Assembly (NCBI RefSeq): GCF_003751625.1
Contig: NZ_RJUL01000007.1
Location: 186,001-250,000, forward strand
Direction: 5' to 3'
Origin: Gallaecimonas pentaromativorans
Lineage (GTDB): Bacteria; Pseudomonadota; Gammaproteobacteria; Enterobacterales; Gallaecimonadaceae
DNA: 64,000 nucleotides
The position numbers and the translations under genes were made by a program. Positions 8,699 through 17,360 of the stretch are shown here, piece after piece. Under the pieces are notes generated by a model, which did not search any database, was not told the origin of the DNA, and saw only the letters and a program-made list of their open reading frames with translations. Each line of letters begins with the position of its first letter. The first letter of the stretch is position 1.

Positions 8699-9717
8699 CA
8701 GGCCTCCTCCATTGGCAGATACAGGGTAAAGAGGGTGCGACCGGGCTGGCTGTCCAGCTCGATACGGCCACCATGCAGGGCCACCAGGGACTGGGCGATG
8801 GCAAGGCCCATGCCGGAGCCGTCGGCGCGGCCGGTAACCAGCGGGTAAAAGAGGGTGTCTTTGAGCTTCTCGGGCACGCCAGGGCCGTTATCTTCAATAT
8901 CGATACGGGCCACCATACGGTGGCGGCTGCCTTGTAAGGTCACCCCTGAAGCGACCCTTGAGCGCAGAATAATTTGCCCACTCTCCCCCAGAGCCTGGGC
9001 GGCGTTTTGCAAAATATTCAGCACCGCCTGCTCAATCTGGGCGCCATCCAGGGCCATGTCCGGCAGGGACGGGTCGTAATCGCGCAAAATGCGAATGCCC
9101 TCCGGCACCTGCAGGCACACCAAAGTGCGGACCCGCTCCAGCACCTGGTGGATATTGATAAGGCTGCGCTGAGGCCCGGTTTTGGGACCAAGCAGCCGGT
9201 CAACAAGGTCAGTCAGCCGGTCAACCTGGGCCATGATGAGGTCGGTGTATTCGCGCTGCTCGGGCGTCAGCTCCAGTGACAACAGCTGCGCTGCGCCGCG
9301 CAGGCCGCCGAGGGGGTTTTTTATCTCATGGGCCAGGCCGCGCAAGATCTCCTGGCTGGCTTGTTGCTGCACCTGGTGAAAGGCGTCTTGGGAGAGCCTT
9401 TTTAGCTGGTCGATGGGGGTGAGCTCGATAACCAGCCGGCGGCTGTCGCCTTCCAGCACCGACACCGCCAGCTCCACATGCACTTGGCCGAGGTTGCAGT
9501 CGGCGTCGATAAAGCCCTGGCCGGTGGCCAGGATCTCCTCAAACCGGCTCATGCTCAGGTATTCCCCCAGCAAGTGCGCCAGAGGCTGTCCCTGGCTTTT
9601 GACCCTTGAAACCCCCAGCAGCGACTCGGCCGAGGTATTGAGGTACGTCACCTTCATGGCCTCGTCCACCACCAGCACGCCGGTCAGCAAGTTGTCCAGA
9701 ACCTGTTGTTTTTCCAT
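8698..9717 (-). CDS. glnL: Nitrogen sensor kinase/phosphatase NtrB
   Basis: 340 residues from the ATG at 9717 (MEKQQVLDNLLTGVLVV), chosen because GGAGG lies 4 bases upstream and NtrB proteins begin this way; an upstream ATG at 9810 would add 31 unrelated residues and cross the NtrC box. It has a soluble PAS domain, H-box GLAHEIKNPLGGLRGAAQ, N-box NILQNAAQAL, and ATP motifs DNGPGVP and GSGMGLAIAQ. It senses nitrogen status through PII and sets NtrC phosphorylation. Confidence 0.95.
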   Translation of the reverse strand: MEKQQVLDNLLTGVLVVDEAMKVTYLNTSAESLLGVSRVKSQGQPLAHLLGEYLSMSRFEEILATGQGFIDADCNLGQVHVELAVSVLEGDSRRLVIELTPIDQLKRLSQDAFHQVQQQASQEILRGLAHEIKNPLGGLRGAAQLLSLELTPEQREYTDLIMAQVDRLTDLVDRLLGPKTGPQRSLINIHQVLERVRTLVCLQVPEGIRILRDYDPSLPDMALDGAQIEQAVLNILQNAAQALGESGQIILRSRVASGVTLQGSRHRMVARIDIEDNGPGVPEKLKDTLFYPLVTGRADGSGMGLAIAQSLVALHGGRIELDSQPGRTLFTLYLPMEEA

Positions 9718-9729
9718 CGCCCCTCCAAT

Positions 9730-9746
9730 TGCACCAATTTGGTGCA
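9730..9746 (-). promoter_or_regulatory. NtrC-binding site in front of ntrB
   Basis: TGCACCAATTTGGTGCA is a perfect palindromic match to the NtrC consensus TGCACC-N5-GGTGCA. It ends 13 bases before the ntrB start codon, beside the ribosome site. In enteric bacteria a similar site at glnL lets NtrC repress its own operon, and the position suggests the same here. Confidence 0.85.
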
Positions 9747-9902
9747 AAAGCCAAGACAAGTAAAGGAAAAGTTCCCGGCTAAGGCAAGTGGGCCGGCGCT
9801 TTGTGACCAATGGCCGTTATTGTCGGACAGTCTGTTACTTGAGCTGTCATCCGCTACTGGTACTCTTTGACGATTCGCTTTGATTGCAAAGGAGTTGTGC
9901 CC

Positions 9903-10646
9903 ATGAAATATCCTCTCACGCTAGCTTTGGTGGCCCTTAGTAGCACCGCCATGGCCGAGGAGGCCTCGCGCTGGTCAGCCGGTATCGGCGTTATCCAGTC
10001 ACCTTCTCCTTATATCGGCGTCGACAACCAGAACCTGGTGTTCCCGGCAGTGGGTTACGAGGGTAAGGATTTTTATCTGCGCGGCCCTTCTGCCGGTTAT
10101 TACCTGGCCAAGGACGAGCAATGGTCCTTGGCCCTGGGCCTGCAGTTGGGGCCATCGCGGCTGGACCCGGATAAATCCGACGACCAGCGGATGAAACGCC
10201 TCGATGATCGCAAGTTCAGTGTGCTGGGCGGGGTCAGAGCGACCCACAAAGCCAAATGGGGTCTGTTGGAAGGGACACTGGCAACCGATGTGTCAGGCCG
10301 CCATGACGGCCAGTATGCAGAGCTCGCCTATAAGTACCCGGTGATCCGTAACGCCCGCTTTCAGCTGACCCCCGGCCTGGGCCTGGCTTACTACTCGGAC
10401 GACTACGCCGACTACTACTATGGCGTCAGCGGTGGCGAGAGCCTGCGCAGCGGCTTTGCCGAGTACCACCCCGGCTCGGCTACCAACAGCTTTGCCACCT
10501 TGGATATGAACTGGAAGTTTGCCAGCCAGTGGCTGGCAGTGGCGTCCCTGCGCTACACCTGGCTGGACGACAGCTTGTCAGACAGCCCCATTGTCGACAA
10601 AGACCACAGCACCTCGGCTTATTTAGGGCTGGTGTACCGCTTTTAA
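9903..10646 (+). CDS. MipA/OmpV-family outer-membrane protein
   Basis: 247 residues from ATG at 9903 behind AAAGGAG. Signal peptide MKYPLTLALVALSSTAMA. The mature part is rich in alternating aromatic strands, and the terminal residue is Phe (SAYLGLVYRF), the outer-membrane beta-barrel signature. Motifs such as WSAGIGVIQSPSPYIGVDN and LGLQLGPSRLDPD fit MipA/OmpV. These proteins act as murein scaffolds or porin-like stress antigens. The precise role here is unknown. It sits alone between ntrB and the DUF4124 gene. Confidence 0.85.
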   Translation: MKYPLTLALVALSSTAMAEEASRWSAGIGVIQSPSPYIGVDNQNLVFPAVGYEGKDFYLRGPSAGYYLAKDEQWSLALGLQLGPSRLDPDKSDDQRMKRLDDRKFSVLGGVRATHKAKWGLLEGTLATDVSGRHDGQYAELAYKYPVIRNARFQLTPGLGLAYYSDDYADYYYGVSGGESLRSGFAEYHPGSATNSFATLDMNWKFASQWLAVASLRYTWLDDSLSDSPIVDKDHSTSAYLGLVYRF

Positions 10647-11188
10647 CCGCCGCCACCGGCCGGCTGACGGCTGGGACTGAAGATGCTGGCCCTGTGCATA
10701 TAAATGGTATGGGGTTCGCTCTCGGCGATGATCTGGTTGCTGCGATCAATCAGCTGCACCTTGATGCTGTGTTCGCCCCGCTCCACATCCCTTATCACAA
10801 AGCTGCTCACGGTTCTGGCCGCCCCCACGGGTTTGCCGTCCATGAACAGCTGTACCCGCTGGCCAGGCAGCATAGCTGGCTGGGTCTGCACCGACACCGA
10901 CATTTCACCGTCGTTTTCGCGCAAAGTGGCCTCGTCAGCGGGGCTCAGAATGGTGATGCTCCAACGGGTTTGCTCGGCGGCCTTGGGCGCCTGCTTGAGG
11001 ATGTTGGGGTCGGCCTTGGGCATGTCGTACTGCTGCGACAAGGCCACGTTGGTTTCCTTGGCGCCAGGGTGGGGTTTGTCGGAGTAATGCACCACGCCTT
11101 GAGCATCGGTCCAGGTGTATATCTTGCCGGACTCGGCCGCCATGGCGGTCGACGCGGCAAGCAGCAATATCAGCAGAGCCTGTTTCAT
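10643..11188 (-). CDS. DUF4124-domain exported protein
   Basis: 181 residues from the ATG at 11188. Signal peptide MKQALLILLLAASTAMA. A DUF4124 segment follows at about 20-60 (KIYTWTDAQGVVHYSDKPHPGAKE), then an Ig-like C-terminal part (SITILSPADEATLRENDGEMSVSVQ). Such proteins are often found between glnA and ntrB in marine gammaproteobacteria; their function is unknown. A longer frame upstream lacks a signal and crosses a strong hairpin, so it was not used. Confidence 0.8.
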   Translation of the reverse strand: MKQALLILLLAASTAMAAESGKIYTWTDAQGVVHYSDKPHPGAKETNVALSQQYDMPKADPNILKQAPKAAEQTRWSITILSPADEATLRENDGEMSVSVQTQPAMLPGQRVQLFMDGKPVGAARTVSSFVIRDVERGEHSIKVQLIDRSNQIIAESEPHTIYMHRASIFSPSRQPAGGGG

Positions 11189-11219
11189 ATTCCGGGTCCG
11201 TAGAAGGGTCTGTTTTGAG

Positions 11220-11249
11220 CCTTGGACAAGGCTTGGGCCTTGTCCAAGG
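11220..11249. repeat. Perfect 13-bp inverted repeat in the glnA/DUF4124 gap
   Basis: CCTTGGACAAGGC and its exact complement flank a 4-base loop. No T-tract follows on either strand, so it is not a standard terminator. It lies 32 bases upstream of the DUF4124 start and would form a hairpin in that transcript's leader. Confidence 0.7.
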
Positions 11250-11292
11250 CAATACCTTAAAAATCTTCTACCAACATCGCCGTTGCCGCAAT

Positions 11293-11317
11293 AAAAAAGC
11301 CCACCTGACGGTGGGCC
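11293..11317 (-). terminator. Intrinsic terminator of glnA
   Basis: The minus strand reads GCCCACC-GTCA-GGTGGGC followed by six T. It lies just downstream of the glnA stop. Confidence 0.9.
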
Positions 11318-11348
11318 CAACACGCAAAGCAGCAAACTTTCAGTGTTG

Positions 11349-12758
11349 TTAAACGCTGTAGTAGAGCTCGAATTCCACCGGGTGGGTGGTCATGGCGATA
11401 CGCTTGGCTTCAGCCGCTTTTAGCTCGATGTAGGCATCGATAGCTTCGTCGGTGAACACGCCGCCACGGGTCAGGAACTCGCGGTCCGCGTCCAGGCAGG
11501 CCAGGGCTTCTTCCAGGCTGGAGGCAACAGTCGGGATCTCGGCCGCTTCTTCGGCAGGCAGATCGTACAAGTCTTTATCCATGGCATCGCCAGGGTGGAT
11601 CTTGTTCTGAATACCGTCCAGACCGGCCATCATCAGGGCAGCAAAGCCCAGGTAGGGGTTGGCAGTCGGGTCAGGGAAGCGAACTTCGATGCGGCGAGCC
11701 TTGGGGCTGGACACATGGGGAATACGGATGGAAGCGGAACGGTTACGGGCAGAGTAAGCCAGCATGACCGGGGCTTCAAAGCCGGGCACCAGACGCTTGT
11801 AGGAGTTGGTAGAAGCGTTGGTGAAGGCGTTGATGGCCTTGGCGTGCTTGATGATACCGCCGATGTAGTACAGGGCGTCTTCAGACAGGCCGCCGTATTT
11901 GTCGCCGGCGAAGATGTTTTTGCCATCTTTGCTCAGAGACTGGTGGCAGTGCATGCCGGAACCGTTGTCGCCAACGATGGGCTTGGGCATGAAGGTGACG
12001 GTTTTGCCGTAGGCGTGAGCCACGTTGTGCACCACATACTTGTAGATCTGGATTTCGTCAGCCTTGGCAGTCAGGGTGTTGAAGCGGGTAGCCACTTCGT
12101 TCTGACCGGCAGTAGCCACTTCGTGGTGGTGAGCTTCAACCACCAGACCCATCTCTTCCATCACCATACACATGGCGGCGCGGATGTCGTTGGAGGAATC
12201 AACCGGGGCAACCGGGAAGTAACCACCTTTAACCATGGGACGGTGGCCTTTGTTGCCTTCGGCGTATTCACGGCCGGAGTTCCAGGCAGCTTCTTCAGAG
12301 TCGAGCTTGTAGAAGCAGCCGGACATGTCGGCGCCGAAACGAACGTCGTCGAACATGAAGAATTCGGGCTCAGGGCCAAACAGCACGGTGTCGGCGATGC
12401 CGGTGGAGACCAGGTAGGCCTCGGCGCGCTTGGCGATGGAGCGGGGGTCACGGTCGTAACCTTGCATGGTGGCAGGCTCGAGGATGTCGCAGCGCAGGTT
12501 CAGGGTCACTTCTTCAGCGAAGGGGTCCAGAACAGCGGTGGTCAGATCCGGCTTGAGCACCATGTCGGATTCGTTGATTGCTTTCCAGCCAGCGATGGAA
12601 GAGCCGTCAAACATTTTGCCGTCTTCCAGGAAATCGGCGTCCACCTGGTGGTGGGGGATGGCTACGTGCTGCTCTTTACCTTTGGTATCGGTAAAACGCA
12701 GGTCGACAAATTTGACTTCGTGTTCTTTGATCAGGTCGAGGATTTGCTCAACGGACAT
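11349..12758 (-). CDS. glnA: Glutamine synthetase type I
   Basis: 469 residues. Dodecameric cytosolic enzyme making glutamine from glutamate, ammonia and ATP. Signatures include [17 protein letters not shown], the metal/ATP motif GSGMHCHQS, and NRSASIRIP. The adenylylation loop KDLYDLP carries the regulatory Tyr (about 398), so activity is probably controlled by GlnE. Length matches GSI-beta. Transcription is expected from the sigma-54 promoter and NtrC sites upstream. Confidence 0.98.
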   Translation of the reverse strand: MSVEQILDLIKEHEVKFVDLRFTDTKGKEQHVAIPHHQVDADFLEDGKMFDGSSIAGWKAINESDMVLKPDLTTAVLDPFAEEVTLNLRCDILEPATMQGYDRDPRSIAKRAEAYLVSTGIADTVLFGPEPEFFMFDDVRFGADMSGCFYKLDSEEAAWNSGREYAEGNKGHRPMVKGGYFPVAPVDSSNDIRAAMCMVMEEMGLVVEAHHHEVATAGQNEVATRFNTLTAKADEIQIYKYVVHNVAHAYGKTVTFMPKPIVGDNGSGMHCHQSLSKDGKNIFAGDKYGGLSEDALYYIGGIIKHAKAINAFTNASTNSYKRLVPGFEAPVMLAYSARNRSASIRIPHVSSPKARRIEVRFPDPTANPYLGFAALMMAGLDGIQNKIHPGDAMDKDLYDLPAEEAAEIPTVASSLEEALACLDADREFLTRGGVFTDEAIDAYIELKAAEAKRIAMTTHPVEFELYYSV

Positions 12759-12818
12759 TCGAATTAGCCTCCGATTTTAAGTAGATGTCGCCTGGCTGGG
12801 GCGTCGCTGGCACTACCA

Positions 12819-12836
12819 CTACAATTCTCGCGCCAA
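12819..12836 (-). promoter_or_regulatory. Probable sigma-54 promoter of glnA
   Basis: The minus strand reads TTGGCGCGAGAATTGTAG, close to TTGGCACN5TTGCW with the correct 10-base gap after GG. The -12 element has GT instead of GC. It lies about 60 bases before the glnA start and 64 bases from the nearer edge of the NtrC sites, a normal enhancer geometry. Confidence 0.65.
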
Positions 12837-12899
12837 CTTCACAAGAGATTGTTTTACATGACTAATCTACCCATTTCCCTTGGGGTTCCAGACGGACAA

Positions 12900-12938
12900 T
12901 GCACCAGATTGGAACGGCGCTTGCACCAGATTGGTGCA
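12900..12938 (-). promoter_or_regulatory. Tandem NtrC enhancer sites for glnA
   Basis: One perfect site, TGCACCAGATTGGTGCA at 12922-12938, and one weaker site, TGCACCAGATTGGAACG at 12900-12916. Their 22-base spacing puts them on the same helix face. Both are upstream of the sigma-54 promoter at 12819-12836, as at E. coli glnAp2. Confidence 0.85.
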
Positions 12939-12978
12939 GGCCGAAATGTCCGGTGCGAAAATCAGTTTACGCTTAGTA

Positions 12979-13007
12979 CTGTTAAAGTCATGTGGCTTGA
13001 GTACAAT
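12979..13007 (+). promoter_or_regulatory. Possible sigma-70 promoter of typA
   Basis: TACAAT at 13002-13007 is a good -10. A weak -35 (CTGTTA, 12979-12984) stands 17 bases upstream. It lies about 80 bases before the typA start, downstream of the NtrC sites. The call rests mainly on the -10 element. Confidence 0.4.
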
Positions 13008-13089
13008 AGCGGCCATTTTTTCATCTGGGGCCTTGGGTCCCGGATCCAGTGCCGAACTGTGGCGCACTCACACCACTCCTGGAAAAGTC

Positions 13090-14931
13090 ATGCAAATTCA
13101 ACAACTTCGTAACGTCGCTATTATTGCGCACGTTGACCACGGCAAAACCACTCTGGTGGATAAGCTGCTGTCCCAGTCCGGTACCCTGGAAACCCGCGGC
13201 GAAATGGCCGAACGCGTAATGGACTCCAACGATCAGGAGCGTGAGCGCGGCATTACCATCCTCGCCAAGAACACCGCCATCCGCTGGACTTCTCCTGCTG
13301 GCGAAGAGTTCCGCATCAACATCGTGGACACCCCCGGACACGCCGACTTCGGCGGCGAAGTAGAGCGCGTACTGTCCATGGTGGACTCAGTACTGCTGCT
13401 GGTTGACGCCCAAGAAGGCCCGATGCCGCAAACCCGCTTCGTGACCCAAAAGGCATTCGCCCAGGGCCTGAAGCCCATCGTGGTTATCAACAAAATCGAC
13501 AAGCCCGGCGCCCGCCCTGACTGGGTTATCGACCAGGTTTTCGACCTGTTCGACAACCTCGGCGCCACCGACGAGCAGCTGGACTTCCCCATCGTTTACG
13601 CCTCTGCCCTGAACGGCTGGGCCAGCGATTCCGACAGCGAAGTGGGCGCCGACATGACGGCGCTGTTCCAAGCCATCGTTGACAAGGTTTCCCCGCCTGA
13701 CGTGGACTTGGACGGCGGCCTGCAAATGCAGATCTCCCAGCTCGACTACAGCTCCTACGTGGGCGTTATCGGCATCGGCCGCATCAAGCGCGGCAAAGTT
13801 AAGCTTGGCCAGCAGGTGACTATTCTGGGTGCCGACGGTTCCAAGCGTAACGGCAAAGTCGGCCAGGTACTGGGCTACATGGGCCTGGACCGCTTCGAGA
13901 CCACCGAAGCCACCGCGGGCGACATCGTCGCCATCACCGGCCTTGGCGAGCTGAAAATTTCCGACACCGTTTGTGACACCAGCGCCCCCGAGGCCCTGCC
14001 TGCCCTGACCGTGGACGAGCCCACCGTCACCATGAACTTCCTGGTTAACACCTCACCCTTCGCCGGTAAGGAAGGCAAGTTCGTTACCTCGCGCCAGATC
14101 CTTGACCGCCTGACCCAGGAGCTCAAGCACAACGTGGCCCTGTGCGTCGAAGAAACCCAAGACCCTGATACCTTCCGCGTCTCCGGCCGTGGCGAACTGC
14201 ACCTGGGCGTGTTGATTGAGAACATGCGCCGCGAAGGTTTCGAGCTGGCTGTTTCCCGCCCTCAGGTGATCATGCGCACCAACGAAGCAGGCGAGAAGGA
14301 GGAGCCCATGGAAACCCTGACCGTGGACGTTGAAGAACAGTCCCAGGGCAGCGTCATGGAAGCCCTTGGCCTGCGTAAGGCAGAGCTTCGCAACATGGAC
14401 ATCGACGGCAAGGGCCGTGTCCGTATCGACTTCATGATCCCGGCTCGTGGCCTTATCGGCTTCCAGACCGACTTTATGACCATGACTTCCGGTACCGGCC
14501 TGATGTACCACAGCTTTGACCACTACGGCCCCTTCAAAGGCGGTACCATTGGTCAACGCAACAACGGCGTGTTGATCTCCAACGCCACCGGCAAGGCCCT
14601 GGCCTACGCCCTGTTCAACCTGCAAGAGCGCGGCCGCCTCTTCATCGGCCACGCCGTTGAGGTATACGAAGGTCAGATCATCGGTATCCACAGCCGTGAC
14701 AACGATCTCACCGTAAACTGCCTCAAAGGTAAGCAGCTGACCAACATGCGTGCCGCCGGTACCGACGAAGCCCTGACCCTGACTCCGCCGATCAAGATGA
14801 CCCTGGAACGCGCCATGGAATTCATCGACGACGACGAGCTGGTGGAAGTGACGCCGCAGAGCATCCGTATCCGCAAACGCCACCTGACCGAGAACGACCG
14901 TAAGCGCGCTTCCCGCGCGTCCAAGGACTAA
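13090..14931 (+). CDS. typA: Ribosome-associated GTPase TypA/BipA
   Basis: 613 residues. Translational GTPase related to EF-G that aids 50S assembly and stress or cold growth. P-loop AHVDHGKT at 13-20, switch [21 protein letters not shown] specificity motif, and the BipA-specific C terminus with [19 protein letters not shown] at 13090 ([16 protein letters not shown]) is chosen because the open frame upstream, from 12880, covers promoter DNA and has no family match. Confidence 0.97.
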   Translation: MQIQQLRNVAIIAHVDHGKTTLVDKLLSQSGTLETRGEMAERVMDSNDQERERGITILAKNTAIRWTSPAGEEFRINIVDTPGHADFGGEVERVLSMVDSVLLLVDAQEGPMPQTRFVTQKAFAQGLKPIVVINKIDKPGARPDWVIDQVFDLFDNLGATDEQLDFPIVYASALNGWASDSDSEVGADMTALFQAIVDKVSPPDVDLDGGLQMQISQLDYSSYVGVIGIGRIKRGKVKLGQQVTILGADGSKRNGKVGQVLGYMGLDRFETTEATAGDIVAITGLGELKISDTVCDTSAPEALPALTVDEPTVTMNFLVNTSPFAGKEGKFVTSRQILDRLTQELKHNVALCVEETQDPDTFRVSGRGELHLGVLIENMRREGFELAVSRPQVIMRTNEAGEKEEPMETLTVDVEEQSQGSVMEALGLRKAELRNMDIDGKGRVRIDFMIPARGLIGFQTDFMTMTSGTGLMYHSFDHYGPFKGGTIGQRNNGVLISNATGKALAYALFNLQERGRLFIGHAVEVYEGQIIGIHSRDNDLTVNCLKGKQLTNMRAAGTDEALTLTPPIKMTLERAMEFIDDDELVEVTPQSIRIRKRHLTENDRKRASRASKD

Positions 14932-14948
14932 GTTCCGGCCAGCAAAAA

Positions 14949-14974
14949 ACGGCGCCCAAGGGCGCCGTTTTTTT
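14949..14974 (+). terminator. Intrinsic terminator after typA
   Basis: ACGGCGCCC-AA-GGGCGCCGT followed by seven T. It lies between typA and the convergent MASE2 gene. Confidence 0.9.
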
Positions 14975-14981
14975 ATACCAG

Positions 14982-15974
14982 TCAGGCGGCAACCACCCGG
15001 TTTCGCCCCGCCTCTTTGGCCTTGGACAGTCGCAGTTCGGCCTGAGCCAACCAGCCGTGATGGTCCCGCAGGGCCGGGCTGAAACCGGCTACCCCGGCGC
15101 ACAGCCCTAGCTGCCCCTGGTCACGGCTCAGTTCAGTTAATTGCTGGCGGATACGCTCGGCGATCACCACCGCCGCATCGAGCCGGGTCCCCGGTAGCAG
15201 CAGCCCCAACCCCTTGTTCCCCCAAAGCCCCAGTTTGTCGCCGCCGCGCATCTGTAGCGCCAGGATGTTGGCCAATTGGCGCATCTGAGTGCTGCTCCAC
15301 TGCTCGCCCCTTCGTCGCCGGGCTTGGCTCATATCCAGCAGGATAATACTGGCCGCTGCCAGATCTCCTTGGCATTGCAAGAAACGCAGCTCTACCAGCC
15401 GCTCCCAATCGCTCATGGGGTAAATGCTGGCCGGTCCGCCTTCTATGGCCAGCTCGCCATTACCGGGTTTGTCGGCGCCAAGATAGCTCAGCAAGGCCCA
15501 AAGGAGGGGATAGCACAGCAATAGTGGCAGACAACTCAAAAGCTCAAAAGCCGAGGTCTGCCACTGCCAATGCCCCACTCCGGCCAGCAGCATAGCGCCC
15601 ACCACCAACAGCTGGCCGGCCACGGCTTTCGCGAGCAGCACCGGGCCACCGGCCACCAGCAGGTTAGCCGCCAGCAGCACCCATACCAGTACCGAGGGCA
15701 AGGCGTTAAAGCCAATCAGGGGTAACCAGGCCGCGCCCAGCAAGGCGTCGGCCAGCAGATGCTGGCGCTCGGCTCGCAGGGCGCTGCGGCGTAGCAAGGT
15801 TCGAAGGAAGGCCAGGTGCGGCCAGATAAAGCCGTGCAGCAACAACAGCCCCCAAAGCCACCAGGCGGTGGCGCCTTCCCACAGCACGGCGGCCATGGCC
15901 AGCGCCCCCAGTCCCAAGCCCATGATGCGCAGCAGATAAGCGCGCCTGGCCAGATCCAGACTGTTGCCTTTCAT
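14982..15974 (-). CDS. MASE2-type membrane protein with degenerate GGDEF domain
   Basis: 330 residues. Several transmembrane helices fill roughly 1-165, resembling the MASE2 sensor of DgcC/AdrA (LARRAYLLRIMGLGLGALAMA, GFIWPHLAFL). The C-terminal 150 residues have GGDEF-domain spacing, but the signature is replaced by GNKGL in LGLWGNKGLGLLLP. The allosteric RxxD motif is kept as RGGD five residues before it. Cyclase activity is therefore unlikely. It may bind c-di-GMP through the retained I-site or act through protein contacts. Convergent with typA. Confidence 0.8.
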   Translation of the reverse strand: MKGNSLDLARRAYLLRIMGLGLGALAMAAVLWEGATAWWLWGLLLLHGFIWPHLAFLRTLLRRSALRAERQHLLADALLGAAWLPLIGFNALPSVLVWVLLAANLLVAGGPVLLAKAVAGQLLVVGAMLLAGVGHWQWQTSAFELLSCLPLLLCYPLLWALLSYLGADKPGNGELAIEGGPASIYPMSDWERLVELRFLQCQGDLAAASIILLDMSQARRRRGEQWSSTQMRQLANILALQMRGGDKLGLWGNKGLGLLLPGTRLDAAVVIAERIRQQLTELSRDQGQLGLCAGVAGFSPALRDHHGWLAQAELRLSKAKEAGRNRVVAA

Positions 15975-16014
15975 CCCACGTCTCCAGATACCACCCTGAA
16001 GCGAACAGTCCAGT

Positions 16015-16671
16015 TCAACTGCCGGGAAAATGGCCCTGCTTGATAAAAAGCACCGTGTCCTGTGCGGTCATCAGTTTGTCACCATGCCAATCCGGCCTTC
16101 TGAGCCAGGTACCGGCGCGGTATCTGCCCCGGGCATCAAGCAGGGTACCGGCCAGCACCAGCGCCTCAACCCGGCCATCAAGGCAAGGCAGGCAGGTGTC
16201 GGCCCCCTGGGGCAGACGAATTAGAGCGGTGTATTCACCACCAAAACTGTGCAGCGGCAACTCCACCGGCAACCCCGGCTCGCAGCACCATGGCCGGGTA
16301 TCGACGGCAAAACGCCGGCTGTCGCCCGGGCGAAACTGATTGAGTTTAACCAGCAGCTTGCAACCTTGCTCGCTGAAAGGCGCATGGCGGGTGCCAGGAG
16401 GGTTGCGAAGATAGGTGCCGGCCTTGTAGTCACCGTTTTCGTCGCTGAAGGTGCCTTCCAATACCAGGATCTCCTCCCCGCCCGGGTGGGTATGGGGGCT
16501 GAACCTCGAACCGGGCTCGTAGCGCACCAGGCTGGTGGCATGGCCTTCTTCGGCTTGTTGGCGTTCAAGGGGACAGCGGTACACCCCCTTTTTCGGGCTG
16601 GGTAGCCAGTTGGCACTGGCCGAATCGACGGTGACCGCTTCACCGAAATCCATATTTAAGGGTACAAACAT
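16015..16671 (-). CDS. ChrR-like double-cupin protein
   Basis: 218 residues from ATG at 16671, behind a well-placed AAGGAG. Two cupin barrels are visible. The first contains HTHPGGEEILVLEGTFSDENGDYKAGTYLRNPPGTRHAP, with the H-x-H-x3-E metal triad. The second (GRVEALVLAGTLLDARGRYRAGTWLRRP) lacks the His pair. This resembles the cupin half of ChrR anti-sigma factors, but the N-terminal zinc anti-sigma domain and a sigma-factor neighbour are absent. Probably a stand-alone redox or metal cupin. The substrate is unknown. Confidence 0.75.
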   Translation of the reverse strand: MFVPLNMDFGEAVTVDSASANWLPSPKKGVYRCPLERQQAEEGHATSLVRYEPGSRFSPHTHPGGEEILVLEGTFSDENGDYKAGTYLRNPPGTRHAPFSEQGCKLLVKLNQFRPGDSRRFAVDTRPWCCEPGLPVELPLHSFGGEYTALIRLPQGADTCLPCLDGRVEALVLAGTLLDARGRYRAGTWLRRPDWHGDKLMTAQDTVLFIKQGHFPGS

Positions 16672-16741
16672 GCAATAACTCCTTGGGGGAGCTTTAAATT
16701 TAGGCAAGAAAAGGGGCGCTGAGAAGTCCGTTAAAATACGG

Positions 16742-16763
16742 CAGGGGCGCCGAGGCGCCCCTG
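16742..16763 (-). terminator. Strong hairpin, possible terminator of the small exported gene
   Basis: CAGGGGCGCC-GA-GGCGCCCCTG, a perfect 10-bp stem. On the minus strand it is followed by a short ATTTTA rather than a clean T-tract, so terminator function is only probable. Confidence 0.5.
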
Positions 16764-16795
16764 AATTGTGCAAGCAAGATAATTTTATATTGGTT

Positions 16796-17101
16796 TTAGA
16801 AGCGCCAGTTAAGGCTCAGATGGTAGGAACTGCTGAACTGGCCGCCATCAAATGCTGCCGGTTGTTTGAATTCCACACGCTGATGTTCGGCCTTTTCGAA
16901 TTGGCTGCTCAGACCCAGGGTCAGCGCCTGGTTGAGCTTAACCTTGAGCAGCGACGGCTCTAAGACTTTGCCCTGCTGCGGAGCAGGTTCCGCCATCAGG
17001 TGTTGATACCAACTGGTAACAGGTTCTGGTTGTGCGGTGGTCTCCGCCAAGACGGGCATCCCTGCCAACGCAACCAGAATACCGCAGAGCATGTGGTGCA
17101 T
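16796..17101 (-). CDS. Small exported protein of unknown function
   Basis: 101 residues. The N terminus MHHMLCGILVALAGMPVLAE looks like a cleavable signal peptide. The mature part starts with a Pro/Gln-rich linker and ends with an aromatic strand-like tail (SSYHLSLNWRF) with terminal Phe. No family recognised. The ATG is preceded by GAGAGGGG. It stands alone upstream of a roughly 250-base gap that shows no clear feature, before the DUF6351 gene. Confidence 0.65.
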   Translation of the reverse strand: MHHMLCGILVALAGMPVLAETTAQPEPVTSWYQHLMAEPAPQQGKVLEPSLLKVKLNQALTLGLSSQFEKAEHQRVEFKQPAAFDGGQFSSSYHLSLNWRF

Positions 17102-17360
17102 TGCATTTCCCCTCTCGTTAACCCGTGGCTACAGATTGATTCAGGGAGCATTCACCTTCCAAGGCATTAACACCAGCGCAACACTGAATAATGCTTAAAC
17201 AGTCGATATATCTATATGTTTTTAAAAGGTTAAATAAACTTGGCACACCGTTAATGAGCATTCAGTAATGCAGGCTATATCACAACTTTTTTGCGCAGTT
17301 TGGGCGCCATGGCGCTGGCCCTTGCTAGGCTGAACATGAAATGCCTTGTTTGGGGGTGTT

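Noticed and set aside
9718-9810. 31-codon N-terminal extension of ntrB
   Set aside because: It overlaps the NtrC palindrome. The downstream ATG has a good ribosome site and matches known NtrB N termini.
12880-13089. Upstream extension of the typA frame, 70 codons
   Set aside because: It covers the NtrC sites and promoter region, has no BipA-family similarity, and the normal start [16 protein letters not shown] lies at 13090.
16015-16671. Full ChrR anti-sigma factor
   Set aside because: The N-terminal zinc-binding anti-sigma domain and an adjacent ECF sigma gene are both absent.
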